Assembly: GCF_016863295.1 (NCBI RefSeq)
Contig: NZ_BOOP01000028.1
Location: 124,001-188,000 of the forward strand
Length of the DNA stretch: 64,000 nucleotides
Direction of reading: 5' to 3'
Source of the DNA: Planotetraspora phitsanulokensis
GTDB taxonomy: Bacteria; Actinomycetota; Actinomycetes; Streptosporangiales; Streptosporangiaceae
The notes under the pieces were generated by a model. The model saw only the letters and a program-made list of their open reading frames with translations, made no database searches and was not told the origin of the DNA. Positions 52,521 through 60,964 of the stretch are shown here, one piece after another (the stretch's first letter is position 1; each line of letters opens with the position of its first letter). The translations under genes and the position numbers were made by a program.

Positions 52521-53279
52521 ATGGCAAGCCATCTCATCCTGGGCCGCCGGGTCGACATCCCGCTGGAGATCCGCGATGCCACGGTGTGCAGCGCGACCTA
52601 TCTTGTACGGGCCGACGCCGCCCGTGCCGTCCTCGCGTACTCGGGGATGGACGTCACCGAGCTCCTGCCCGGCAAGGCGGCCTGCTCACTGGTCTTCGCG
52701 GCGTACCGGGACTCGGCCCTGGAGTCCTACCACGAGTTCGGCGTGCTCTTCCTGGTACGGCCGCCGGAGGCGCAGGCTCCGCCGCCGCGCGGCCCCCTGG
52801 CGGGCGTCAGGGACATGCGGGGATCGGGCTTCGGCACCTTCGTCCACTGGCTGCCCGTCGACCGGAGGCTGACGCTGGAGGCCGGGCGGTCAATCTGGGG
52901 TTTCCCCAAGGAGCTCGCCGAGATAGACGTCCGGCTCGACACGCCGTACAAGCGGTGCATCCTCCGCAAGGACGGACGGCTGGTCCTCGATCTGCTGATC
53001 CGGCCGGGCATCCCGCTTCCGGGGACGGGCCCGATCCCGATGGAGGCCTACGCGCATCTCGACGGGGTCACCCGCCGGGTGCCGTGGTCGATGCGGCCCC
53101 GGGGGATCCGCGCCAGGCTCGGCGGTGCGCTGATCCGGCTGGGAAACCATCCCGTCGCCAAGGAGCTGAGCGAACTCGGGCTGCCCAAGCGGGCGTTGAT
53201 GACGAGTTCGATCAGCCATCTGTCGATGTCGGTGGGCGAGGCCCGTCCGCTGCCGTCTCCGCGGTCGCCGGGCGCCTGA
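52521..53279 (+). CDS. Acetoacetate decarboxylase (ADC) fold family protein
   Basis: A 252-aa protein with the ADC-family phrase SIWGFPKELAEIDV near residues 125-140, preceded by FGTFVHWLPVD and YHEFGVLFLV. In ADC the Lys in the GxPK-like region takes part in Schiff-base chemistry; Lys is present here (FPKEL), but many family members act on other substrates. Physiological role unknown. ATG at 52521 preceded by TGGAAG. It is convergent with the GT2 gene. Confidence 0.82.
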   Translation: MASHLILGRRVDIPLEIRDATVCSATYLVRADAARAVLAYSGMDVTELLPGKAACSLVFAAYRDSALESYHEFGVLFLVRPPEAQAPPPRGPLAGVRDMRGSGFGTFVHWLPVDRRLTLEAGRSIWGFPKELAEIDVRLDTPYKRCILRKDGRLVLDLLIRPGIPLPGTGPIPMEAYAHLDGVTRRVPWSMRPRGIRARLGGALIRLGNHPVAKELSELGLPKRALMTSSISHLSMSVGEARPLPSPRSPGA

Positions 53280-53301
53280 CCCGCGGTCCGCCGCAGCGGA
53301 T

Positions 53302-54192
53302 CTAGACGATCGGCGGGCGGCCGAGGCGCAACATGCGCCAGGCGGTGCGCCAGGCCATCGGGCGGCGCTCGCCCGCCGGCTGGCGCAGCCCTTCCGCGAA
53401 CCCGCGGAACCATGCCTTGAGCGCGCTCGTCGCCCGCACCCGGGCGACGGTCAGCGCGATCCAGTTGAACAGGTAGAGGACGGCCAGCGGCCACGGCAGG
53501 TTCCGCCTGGCCAGCCAGACCCGGTTGCGGGCGTTCATCCGGTAGAACTCGGCGTGCCGGCTCGGCGCGACCAGAGGGTGGTACATGACCGGCTCGGCGT
53601 CGTATTCGATGCGGTAACCCTCGCCGAGCAGCCGCCAGGCCAGGTCGGTCTCCTCGTGGGCGTAGAAGAACTTCTCCGGCAAGCCGCCGACCTGCAGGTA
53701 GGCGGACTTCCGGATCGCGCACGCGCCGCCGAGGAACGTCGTGACGGGCGAGGACCGTTCCGGATCTCCCGCGCGCAGCCGGGGGACGTGCCGCCGCTGC
53801 ACCGAGCCTCCCTCCGGCTCCATGACCCGGAAGGAGATGACGGCGAGGTCGTGCTCGTGGGTGAATCTCTCACGCACGTGCGCGGCGACCTTCTCGTTGG
53901 CGTACCAGCCGTCGTCGTCGAGGAAGAGGACGACGTCTCCCGAGCACTCCTGGACGCCTCGGTTGCGCCCTTCGGGGATGCCGACGTTGTAGGGGAGCCG
54001 TACCGTCTTGACCACGGCGGCCGATCCCGACAGGGGCGCGGCGGCCAGTTCCGGCACGTCGGCGCCGTTGCCGACGATCACAACTTCGACGTCGCCGTCG
54101 GTCTGGGTCAGGGCGGACTCGACCGCCCGGTCGAGTTCGGCGACCCTGTTGCCCATGGTGAGGATGACGCACGAAAGCTTCACCGGGGTCAT
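53302..54192 (-). CDS. GT2 family glycosyltransferase
   Basis: A 296-aa GT2 enzyme: LSCVILTMGNRVAELD, VIVGNGAD, NVGIPEGRNRGV, LFLDDDGWYANEKV (metal-binding Asp), GGACAIRKSAY, EETDLAWRLLGEGY. The C-terminus has one hydrophobic patch. Rhamnosyl/galactofuranosyl-type transferases look like this, but specificity is open. ATG at 54192 overlaps the stop of a small frame (ATGA) that resembles an asparagine synthase N-terminus. Confidence 0.9.
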   Translation of the reverse strand: MTPVKLSCVILTMGNRVAELDRAVESALTQTDGDVEVVIVGNGADVPELAAAPLSGSAAVVKTVRLPYNVGIPEGRNRGVQECSGDVVLFLDDDGWYANEKVAAHVRERFTHEHDLAVISFRVMEPEGGSVQRRHVPRLRAGDPERSSPVTTFLGGACAIRKSAYLQVGGLPEKFFYAHEETDLAWRLLGEGYRIEYDAEPVMYHPLVAPSRHAEFYRMNARNRVWLARRNLPWPLAVLYLFNWIALTVARVRATSALKAWFRGFAEGLRQPAGERRPMAWRTAWRMLRLGRPPIV

Positions 54193-54326
54193 CGCCTCAG
54201 CATCGGGACGGCTACATACGATTTCATGATCACCGAGTCTGTATGGCCGGGCAATCCGGAATCCGCCTTATTTACTGCAAAATAAGAGTATCGGAACTCC
54301 CGGGAAACCCCTACCAAACCGCACAT
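54189..54326 (-). pseudogene. Small frame starting like an asparagine synthase (class II amidotransferase) N-terminus
   Basis: A 45-codon frame begins MCGLVGVSREFRYSYF, and MCG(I/L)VG with Cys at position 2 is the hallmark of class II glutamine amidotransferases such as AsnB and GlmS. After about 15 residues the resemblance is lost. Its stop overlaps the GT2 start (ATGA). The stretch has low GC compared with its neighbours. Likely a truncated remnant that now serves as a coupled leader for the GT2; a chance frame is possible. Confidence 0.4.
54267..54286. promoter_or_regulatory. AT-rich inverted repeat
   Basis: CTTATTT (54267-54273) and AAATAAG (54280-54286) form a perfect 7-bp inverted repeat with a 6-bp centre, inside the AT-rich stretch upstream of the GT2 gene. 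Confidence 0.4.
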
Positions 54327-54382
54327 GTACGGACGACCGGTTTTCTCCTGGCCGTCGGTCCGATTTGTGCAGGCGGGTCCGA

Positions 54383-55141
54383 TCACGCGAGCCGCCTCGA
54401 GGCGAGGATGCTCACCAGATGCAGGATCAGCTGGACGACGGCGATGATCGCACACGCGACGACCAGAATCCGCGTCGCGGGGAACCAGAAGTCCAGCACG
54501 GCGGCCACCACGACGATGATCGACAGCTCGATGGCCTGGATGACCCGGTGGAACCGGAGCGCCCCGACCACCTTTCTGGCCAGGCCCAGGCGGCTCGACG
54601 TGAACTCCCCCGCCGACGTCTCGGTCGCCGCGACGAGGCCCGAGCGGGCCCTGGCGACGTCCACGAGGTCGGTCTCCGACTTGATCAGGATCGCGCCCAG
54701 CGCGGCGGCGAAGCCGAGGATGGTGTACCAGTCGGGCACGGTCTCCGAGGCCCGGAAACCCAGGCCGATGAGCAGCGCGGCCTCGGCGAAGTAGTGGCCC
54801 ACCCGGTCGAGGTAGATCCCGGTGATCGACGTGCGGCGCGTCCATCGGGCGAGCTCGCCGTCCGAGCAGTCGAGGAGGAGGTAGAGCTGGATCAGCACGG
54901 CCGCCGCCAGCGCCGCCCACAGGCCCGGCAGGGCGAGGACGGCTCCCGCCGCCACTCCGGCCACGATCATCAGGCCGGTGACCTGGTTGGGCGTGATGGG
55001 CGTCTTGGCCAGCAGCCAGGTGGCGTAGATGGACAGATGCCTCATGTAGAGCAGGCCCGCCCAGTGTTCGCCACTGCGGCGGTACATCGTGGTCTGCGGT
55101 TGCGCGACCGCGCGAAGTTCAGCGACCGACGGCGTGGACAT
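54383..55141 (-). CDS. CDP-alcohol phosphatidyltransferase family protein (His variant of the last Asp)
   Basis: A 252-aa membrane enzyme with six segments. The family signature D-x2-DG-x2-AR-x8-G-x3-D-x3-D is present as DCSDGELARW ... GIYLDRVGHY, where the final Asp is replaced by His. It would transfer a phospho-alcohol from a CDP donor to a hydroxyl acceptor. The start overlaps the upstream dehydrogenase gene; ATG at 55141 and TTG at 55150 are both possible. It belongs to a six-gene minus-strand run with nucleotidyltransferases. Confidence 0.88.
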   Translation of the reverse strand: MSTPSVAELRAVAQPQTTMYRRSGEHWAGLLYMRHLSIYATWLLAKTPITPNQVTGLMIVAGVAAGAVLALPGLWAALAAAVLIQLYLLLDCSDGELARWTRRTSITGIYLDRVGHYFAEAALLIGLGFRASETVPDWYTILGFAAALGAILIKSETDLVDVARARSGLVAATETSAGEFTSSRLGLARKVVGALRFHRVIQAIELSIIVVVAAVLDFWFPATRILVVACAIIAVVQLILHLVSILASRRLA

Positions 55142-56177
55142 ATCCCTCAACTTTCGCGCGGACCTCGGTCTCCGAAAGCCGAAGGTGCTCGAGGATGGTG
55201 TAGCGGCCAGGCCGCGTGCTCGGAGCCAGCATCACCGCGTCGGTGAACTGCTCGAGGGTCAGGCCGACATCCCCCGGGACGACGGGCAGGTCGTGGCTCC
55301 TGAGGCAACCGGCGACGTCGTCGAGCCGGCGGGAGTCCTCGCGGAGGTAGAAGCAGAACGCCGCGCCGATCCCGGCCAGCTCGCCGTGGTTGGACGTTCC
55401 GGGGTAAAGCTGATCCACAGCATGAAGGATCTCATGATCACCGCCACTGCTCGGGCGGCTTGACCCTGCGATGACCATAGACATGCCGGACAGAATCAAA
55501 GACTCGGCGAGGACGGTCAGAAAGGCGTCGGATTCGATCGAGTCCGTCCGCCCGAGCACCGCCTCCGCCGCGGTGCGCGCCATGGAGATGGCCAGCCCGT
55601 CGATGGGCTCGCCGCGCTCGGTGGCGCCCAGGTGCCAGTCCTCGATGGCCGACAGGTTGCTCACCACGTCGCCGACGCCGCTTCTGACCAGGGCGGCCGG
55701 GGCGTCGTGCACGAAGTCGAGATCGACCATGATCGCCAGCGGCATGGGCACGCCGAACGAGCCCTTCCCGCCCTCGTGGACCAGGGACGCGACCGGCGAG
55801 CAGATGCCGTCGTGCGAGAGATTGGTCGCCACCGCGACCATCGGGATGCCGGCCAGCGAGGCGGCGTACTTGGTCGCGTCGATGGTCTTGCCGCCGCCGA
55901 CTCCGACGACGGCCTCGTAGGCGCCCTTGCGCAGGTCCGCGCCCAGCGAGACGGCCGCGTCAACGGTGCCGTCGGGCACCCGGAAGACCCGCGCCTCCCC
56001 CAGCGAGGGGGCGATGACCTCCGCGATCCTGTCACCCTGGCTCGTGCCCACGGCGACCGCGACCCGGCCGGAGGTGGCGACCCGGCTGTCGGCGAGCAAC
56101 GCGCCCAGTTGCGCTATCGCGCCCCGCCGGACCTCCATCGTGAGGGGGGCGGGGAGCATCCTTGCCAGAATCGGCAT
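55119..56177 (-). CDS. sn-Glycerol-1-phosphate dehydrogenase-like (iron-containing ADH superfamily) protein
   Basis: A 352-aa protein of the EgsA/AraM group of the Fe/Zn alcohol dehydrogenase superfamily. NAD site GVGGGKTIDATKYAA; the metal site region carries THDG-type SHDGICSP, GGDHEILHAVDQ and TSNHGELAG. It may reduce dihydroxyacetone phosphate to glycerol-1-phosphate or act on another keto-sugar phosphate. ATG at 56177 with GAGGAG just before. It overlaps the CDP-alcohol transferase by 23 bp, so the products probably act in one pathway. Confidence 0.85.
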   Translation of the reverse strand: MPILARMLPAPLTMEVRRGAIAQLGALLADSRVATSGRVAVAVGTSQGDRIAEVIAPSLGEARVFRVPDGTVDAAVSLGADLRKGAYEAVVGVGGGKTIDATKYAASLAGIPMVAVATNLSHDGICSPVASLVHEGGKGSFGVPMPLAIMVDLDFVHDAPAALVRSGVGDVVSNLSAIEDWHLGATERGEPIDGLAISMARTAAEAVLGRTDSIESDAFLTVLAESLILSGMSMVIAGSSRPSSGGDHEILHAVDQLYPGTSNHGELAGIGAAFCFYLREDSRRLDDVAGCLRSHDLPVVPGDVGLTLEQFTDAVMLAPSTRPGRYTILEHLRLSETEVRAKVEGYVHAVGR

Positions 56178-56242
56178 GAGAACTCCTCAGGCGGCGAGAA
56201 TGTCGTGCGCGCGGGGTCGGGGAGCCGGACGGCCCTGTGGTC

Positions 56243-56974
56243 CTAGTAGCGGCATGCGATCTCACGGGCCTTCGCCAGGTCGTCGTGGTTGTCCACCTCG
56301 ACCCAGTCGACCTGGCCGATCGGCGCCACCGCGATCTTCTCCCCGCGGGCGACCATCTCCTGGTAGCCGTCCTCGTAGTAGAGCTGCGGGTCGCGCTCGA
56401 ACGTCGTCTTGAGGGCGTCGGCCAGCCGCTCCGCCGCAGCGGGCCTGATGAGCGTCGCGCCGATGTACTCGCCGTACGCCTCGGCCGGCTCCATCAGCTT
56501 GGTGATCCTCTTGAGGCTGCCGTCCTCGAGGGTGACCTTCATCTCCTCGTCGCCGAGGGACTTCACGTCGTCGACCGCGAGCAGGATGTCCCCGCCGTCG
56601 TCGGCGGACAACAGCGTCTGCTCGACGGACACCGGATGGACGGTGTCCCCGTTGACCAGCAACGCGCCCTGCCCGAAGTAGTCGCGCGCGCACCACAGGG
56701 AGTACGCGTTGTTCCACTCCTCGGCCTTGTCGTTGTGGACGAGCGTCAGCGTGACCCCGTGACGGCGCTCGAGATCGGCCTTGCGCTCGTGCACGGCCTG
56801 CGCCTGGTAGCCCACGATGACCACCACCTCGCGGAGGTCGACCTGGGCGAGGTTGCGCAGGGCGATGTCGAGGATCGTGGTCTCACCGTCGACCGGCACC
56901 AATGCCTTGGGCAGTGTGTCGGTGTACGGCCGCAGTCGGCGTCCCGCCCCCGCTGCCAGCACCATTCCGAGCAA
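56243..56974 (-). CDS. Sugar/alditol-phosphate nucleotidyltransferase (LicC/IPCT-like)
   Basis: A 243-aa enzyme: MVLAAGAGRRLRPYTDTLPK, with the LVNGDTVHP metal site and the NNAYSLWCA stretch found in phosphocholine and inositol-1-phosphate cytidylyltransferases. It probably forms a CDP-activated alcohol for the adjacent CDP-alcohol transferases. TTG at 56974 (GGAG upstream) or ATG at 56965 are possible starts. The TAACCT/AGGTTA inverted repeat lies about 40 bp upstream. Confidence 0.85.
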   Translation of the reverse strand: MLGMVLAAGAGRRLRPYTDTLPKALVPVDGETTILDIALRNLAQVDLREVVVIVGYQAQAVHERKADLERRHGVTLTLVHNDKAEEWNNAYSLWCARDYFGQGALLVNGDTVHPVSVEQTLLSADDGGDILLAVDDVKSLGDEEMKVTLEDGSLKRITKLMEPAEAYGEYIGATLIRPAAAERLADALKTTFERDPQLYYEDGYQEMVARGEKIAVAPIGQVDWVEVDNHDDLAKAREIACRY

Positions 56975-57008
56975 TTTGTCGCACTCCTCGAGGTCGACCG
57001 TCAGACAG

Positions 57009-57023
57009 TAACCTCAAAGGTTA
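57009..57023. promoter_or_regulatory. Small inverted repeat upstream of the nucleotidyltransferase
   Basis: TAACCT-CAA-AGGTTA (57009-57023) is a perfect 6-bp inverted repeat with a 3-bp centre. The octamer GTTGGCTT occurs twice nearby (57024 and 57056). Confidence 0.35.
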
Positions 57024-57108
57024 GTTGGCTTTTGGTCCTGATTGTGTAAGCCGGAGTTGGCTTGTAGTTAACCACGCGCGCCGCACCGGTGCGTGCGGGG
57101 AACCCGGC

Positions 57109-57729
57109 TCAGCCGGGCTCCATGGCACCCGCGACCTCCGCCCGCCGGGGTGCGGCGAGCCAGGATGTGAGGCTCTCCCAGAGGAACAGGCCCCACAGAT
57201 AGACCGCGAGGATCCAGAAGTCCACGGTCACGGCGCCGAGCAGGCCGCCCGCGGCGACGACCAGCATGCGGCCGTCCCAGCCCAGCCCGGCAAGGGCGAG
57301 CCAGTGCGGCGGATAGATGTGCTGCCGCACCCGGTAGACGGTGTCGTAGTGATGGAAGGCCATGGCGCCGAGCACCGCCATGATGAGCAGCGGCGGCACC
57401 GACCGGGCGAACCCGATCGAGGCGACGAAGCCGTATTCGGTGAGGCGCAGGATCGGCGGCACGAGCCAGTCGAGCCGCCCGTCGTGCCGGTGGGAACTGC
57501 CCGCGCCGGCCAGCAGCAGGGCCGCCGCCGGTGCGAACACCGCGACGTCTTCGACGCTCGCCACCCCCATGACCAGGAGGACCCCGGTCACGAAGGCTCC
57601 GACGAGCGCCGGGAAGAGCGGGGGCAGCTGGCCGACGACCAGCAGTCCCATGCTCCTGGAGAGCAGCCCGTCGTCGCGGTAGGCCACCACGGCGCTGCGC
57701 GGCACGGGTGTCATCTGAACTGAGATCAT
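57109..57729 (-). CDS. DUF5941-like membrane protein
   Basis: A 206-aa protein with about five membrane segments and a conserved-looking loop MAFHHYDTVYRVRQHIYPP with two His. In other actinomycetes a similar region is fused to, or encoded beside, CDP-alcohol phosphatidyltransferases and is labelled DUF5941. Here it starts 13 bp after such a gene. Function unknown; probably a partner of the transferase at 57743. ATG at 57729 preceded by GAGGCAA. Confidence 0.7.
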   Translation of the reverse strand: MISVQMTPVPRSAVVAYRDDGLLSRSMGLLVVGQLPPLFPALVGAFVTGVLLVMGVASVEDVAVFAPAAALLLAGAGSSHRHDGRLDWLVPPILRLTEYGFVASIGFARSVPPLLIMAVLGAMAFHHYDTVYRVRQHIYPPHWLALAGLGWDGRMLVVAAGGLLGAVTVDFWILAVYLWGLFLWESLTSWLAAPRRAEVAGAMEPG

Positions 57730-57742
57730 GAATTGCCTCGCA

Positions 57743-59308
57743 TCATGCGAAGGACCTCGCGATCCGGCCCGCGAGCGTGTAGAGGAGCGCGCCGCCGCCC
57801 CAGATGAGCAGGGCGAGGAACGTCACCCGGGCGTCGAACAGCGCCGCCGTGACGGCTATCAGCGCCACCCGCTCCCCGATGGGCAGCACGACGATCTTCT
57901 TGAGCCAGTAGGCCACACCCGAGTCGAGCCGCCGCGACAGCGCGACGACGGACGCGGCCCCGGTGGACGGGGGACGCGTTCCCGGCGCCCCGTCCCAGGG
58001 GACGCCGAGCGAACGTTCCTGTTTCAGGTCGTCGGCCGCCTTGGCGGCGTCCGCCACCGACCCCGAGTAGGAGAAGTCGACGAGGTGCCGGATCGTCTGG
58101 AGGATCATCACCGCGACTGCCGTCGCCCAGATGCCGCGCGGCCCTTCGGGAGCGGCGGCGTAGCCGACGGCGAGTCCGGCGTACACGACGTACTCCTTCA
58201 CGCGGTCGGAGATCGCGTCGAGCCAGTTCCCCAGCGGTGAGAACGTCCGGGTGTAGCGGGCGAGCTGACCGTCGACGCAGTCGAGCACGAAGGACAGATA
58301 GAGGGCCAGGGCGCCGACGAGCAGGGCGAGCCGGTGGCCCTCGGAGAACCAGACGGTGGCGATGGCCGCCAGGCCCAGGGACATGCCCGTGACCGCGTTG
58401 GGCGTGAGGCTCAGCCGGGCGGCCGGCCGCACGAGGTGCCGCGACCACGAGCTGACGCAGTAGGTCGCGAAGAAACCGTCACCGGTCTTGACCGCCGCGT
58501 CCAGCCGGGCCGCCTGCTCGTCCACCTCTGCGAGCCGCTGGACGGCCGCGTCCGCCGCGATCTGGCCGGCGACCCTCTCGCAGTGCAGCGGGCCGACGGC
58601 GGCGGCGCGTACGGGCACTCCCGCGCGCACGAGACCGGTCAGCAGCAGCTCGGCCACCTCGGTGTCCCCCGCGCGGCCGAGCCGCCGGGTCTGCGCGAGC
58701 TCCGCGAGTTCGTCGGCCACGTCGGCGAGGCTCGCGAGATGCGCCTCCCCCACCTGGAGGACTCCCCGGAAGGTGCCGTTGGGCCACTCGACCTGGTGGA
58801 AGGAGTTGCCCGCGGAGACCACCGTGCTCCACTCGGTCCTGACGGGCGGGCGGAGCGGTCCCGCCTCCCCGTTGCCGACGATGGCCCCGGTGCCCCTCGA
58901 CGGATGTTCGAGGAGGGCGGCCAGCGCCTCGGTGTGCGCGACCACGTCTCCGGAGAGGACGGCCACGGCGCTCGTCGACGACCTGGCCACCCTCGCCACG
59001 ATCCGCAGGTCCTCGGCGAGCCCGTCGCTGGCGGTGACGGTGTGCCGGAACTCGGCCGCGCCGTCCAGGCCCGCCATGCCGTCCAGCCCGACGAAGCTGT
59101 CGTCGTCCCGCGTCACCACATGGACGTCCCGGACCGGCAGCAGGATCAGCTGGCGGGTGAGGCGGCTGAGGAGGCTTCCCCCCGCGCAGGCCAGGCCGGC
59201 GAGAGGAGTGGTGGCCAGGACCACCGCCACACTCCGGGCGGCCTCCGCGCGAGACACCAGATTGTTCGAATTGTCCGAGACACCGTGCCTGGTCAGATCT
59301 GCGCCCAT
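57743..59308 (-). CDS. CDP-alcohol phosphatidyltransferase with N-terminal nucleotidyltransferase-like domain
   Basis: A 521-aa two-part protein. Residues 1-290 look like a degenerate nucleotidyltransferase (VAVVLATTPLAGL, LSGDVVAHTEALAAL) without the usual GxGxRL loop. Residues 300-521 carry six membrane segments and the complete signature DCVDGQLARY ... GNWLDAISDR. The layout recalls archaeal IPCT-DIPPS fusions that make di-myo-inositol phosphate. Start ATG at 59308 preferred; upstream extension is not conserved-looking. Divergent from the IspD-SDR gene. Confidence 0.85.
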   Translation of the reverse strand: MGADLTRHGVSDNSNNLVSRAEAARSVAVVLATTPLAGLACAGGSLLSRLTRQLILLPVRDVHVVTRDDDSFVGLDGMAGLDGAAEFRHTVTASDGLAEDLRIVARVARSSTSAVAVLSGDVVAHTEALAALLEHPSRGTGAIVGNGEAGPLRPPVRTEWSTVVSAGNSFHQVEWPNGTFRGVLQVGEAHLASLADVADELAELAQTRRLGRAGDTEVAELLLTGLVRAGVPVRAAAVGPLHCERVAGQIAADAAVQRLAEVDEQAARLDAAVKTGDGFFATYCVSSWSRHLVRPAARLSLTPNAVTGMSLGLAAIATVWFSEGHRLALLVGALALYLSFVLDCVDGQLARYTRTFSPLGNWLDAISDRVKEYVVYAGLAVGYAAAPEGPRGIWATAVAVMILQTIRHLVDFSYSGSVADAAKAADDLKQERSLGVPWDGAPGTRPPSTGAASVVALSRRLDSGVAYWLKKIVVLPIGERVALIAVTAALFDARVTFLALLIWGGGALLYTLAGRIARSFA

Positions 59309-59433
59309 CACGTTCCCGCTTCCCAGCTCGACCACCCCCCCGAGAGTCACATCGCAACGTAACCGAGTGATCACGAGGTGGCAATCACCTTGCCCTTCTC
59401 CTGACGCGGGTATGGTCAGGTGGGGAGGAGATC

Positions 59434-60834
59434 ATGATCGCGGAGTCACGCCGTCGGACGGTCGGAGTGGTGCTCGCCGGAGGCATCGGGCAGCGGATGG
59501 GCCTGAACACGCCGAAGCAGCTACTGAAGATCGCCGGCAGGACGATCATCGAGCACACGCTCGACACCTTCGACGGCCATCCGGAGATCGACGAGGTCGT
59601 GGTGCTGATGGCACCCGGCTTCGTCGACGAGGCCGCGGAGCTGGTGCGCAGGAACGGTTACGCCAAGGTGACCAGGATCCTCGAAGGCGGCGCGAGCCGT
59701 ACCGAGTCGACGTGGCGCGCCCTGCAGGCGCTGGGCGACGAGGAGTGCGACGTGCTGCTGCACGACGCCGTCCGGCCGTTCGTCGAGCCGCGGGTGATCA
59801 GCGAGTGCGTCGCCGCGCTCGCCGGCCACGAGGCCGTGGACGTGGTGATCCCGTCGTCCGACACCGTCCTGGTCGCCGCTCCGGGACCGCACGGCGAGAT
59901 CGTCCGGGAGATCCCCGACCGCTCCCTGCTCCGCCGGGGTCAGACGCCCCAGTGCTTCCGGTTGTCGGTCATCCGGGAGGCCTATCGGCGGGCCTTCGCC
60001 GACCCGGGCTTCGCCGACAGGCCCGCGACCGACGACTGCGGCGTCATGCTGCGCTACATGCCGGACGTGCCGATCCATCTGGTCGCGGGCAGCGAGCAGA
60101 ACATGAAGGTCACCCACCCGGTCGACGCGTACATCGCGGACGGGCTCTTCCGGCTGCGCGGGCGGTCGGCCCCCGCGCTCACCGACGACGAGTGCCGCCG
60201 CGGCCTCGACGGCCGGACACTGGTGGTCTTCGGCGGCGGGCACGGCCTCGGAGCCGAGTTCGCCGACCTCGCCAAGGGCTACGGCGCGACGGTCCGCTCG
60301 TTCTCACGGAGCCGCGGCGGCGTGCGCGTGGAGGACGCCGGCGCCGTACAGGAGACGCTCGCGCGCGTGCACGCCGAGACCGGCCGCATCGACCACGTCG
60401 TGAACGCCGCGTCGGCCGTGCACGTCGGCAGGCTGGCCGACACCGGCGAGTCCGCCCTCGCCGAGATCGTGGCGGTCAACTACCTCGGCCCGGTCACCAT
60501 CGCCAGGGCCGCGCTCCCCTATCTGGCCGAGTCCCGCGGACACCTCCTGCTCTGCGCTCCGTCCGCGCACTCCCTCGGGCGGGCCGGCCACAGCCTCCAG
60601 GCGTCCACGACGGCCGCGGTCGTGAACCTCGCCGAGGCGCTCGCCGACGAATGGGCCGCCCAGGGCGTCCAGGTGAACTGCCTGAACCCCGACCGGGCGG
60701 TCACGGCCGCCCCTGTCACGCACTCGGCGGAACCCGTCGAACCGATCGCGCCGGAGGCCGTCGCCCGCACCGGCCTCGACGTCCTGCTGTCCGACCTCAC
60801 GGGACAGGTGGTGGACGTCCGCCTCACGCGATGA
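59434..60834 (+). CDS. Bifunctional cytidylyltransferase / SDR reductase (CDP-ribitol-type)
   Basis: A 466-aa fusion. Residues 1-235 are an IspD/TarI-type cytidylyltransferase (VVLAGGIGQRMGLNTPKQLL, LHDAVRPFV, RGQTPQCFR, TDDCGVMLRY). Residues 245-466 are a short-chain dehydrogenase-like domain (VFGGGHGLGAEFADLAKGYG, HVVNAASAVHVGRL); the usual YxxxK is not clear (SAHSLGRAGHSLQAS). The order matches Haemophilus Acs1/Bcs1 enzymes that reduce ribulose-5-phosphate and make CDP-ribitol. A dedicated MEP-pathway IspD is unlikely. Strong RBS GGGGAGGAG. Confidence 0.88.
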   Translation: MIAESRRRTVGVVLAGGIGQRMGLNTPKQLLKIAGRTIIEHTLDTFDGHPEIDEVVVLMAPGFVDEAAELVRRNGYAKVTRILEGGASRTESTWRALQALGDEECDVLLHDAVRPFVEPRVISECVAALAGHEAVDVVIPSSDTVLVAAPGPHGEIVREIPDRSLLRRGQTPQCFRLSVIREAYRRAFADPGFADRPATDDCGVMLRYMPDVPIHLVAGSEQNMKVTHPVDAYIADGLFRLRGRSAPALTDDECRRGLDGRTLVVFGGGHGLGAEFADLAKGYGATVRSFSRSRGGVRVEDAGAVQETLARVHAETGRIDHVVNAASAVHVGRLADTGESALAEIVAVNYLGPVTIARAALPYLAESRGHLLLCAPSAHSLGRAGHSLQASTTAAVVNLAEALADEWAAQGVQVNCLNPDRAVTAAPVTHSAEPVEPIAPEAVARTGLDVLLSDLTGQVVDVRLTR

Positions 60835-60877
60835 CCGCATGCGGCTCGTTGGAGCATGTCGGCCGCAGAGCTCGTTC

Positions 60878-60905
60878 TGCGAAAAGAACAGTGCGAAAAG
60901 AACAG
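60878..60905 (+). repeat. 14-bp perfect tandem repeat
   Basis: TGCGAAAAGAACAG occurs twice back to back (60878-60891, 60892-60905) in the gap between convergent genes. Confidence 0.9.
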
Positions 60906-60945
60906 CCTGCCCGCCGCGAACTGCGCGCTCGCGTGCCGGGCAGGC
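60905..60945. terminator. Hairpin between convergent IspD-SDR and GT2 genes
   Basis: GCCTGCCCG (60905-60913) pairs perfectly with CGGGCAGGC (60937-60945); the 23-nt loop is itself GC-rich. No T-tract on the plus side. Confidence 0.55.
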
Positions 60946-60964
60946 CGTCGGTGTCGGCTGAGGG

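Noticed and set aside
54215-54240. TCATGATCAC near 54225 as a further 53-bp repeat copy
   Set aside because: It shares only the central palindrome TGATCA, lacks the core ends and TTCG, and has no partner 53 bp away.
59434-60150. MEP-pathway IspD
   Set aside because: It is fused to an SDR domain, no ispF is adjacent and the neighbours are CDP-alcohol enzymes, so a CDP-ribitol-type role fits better.
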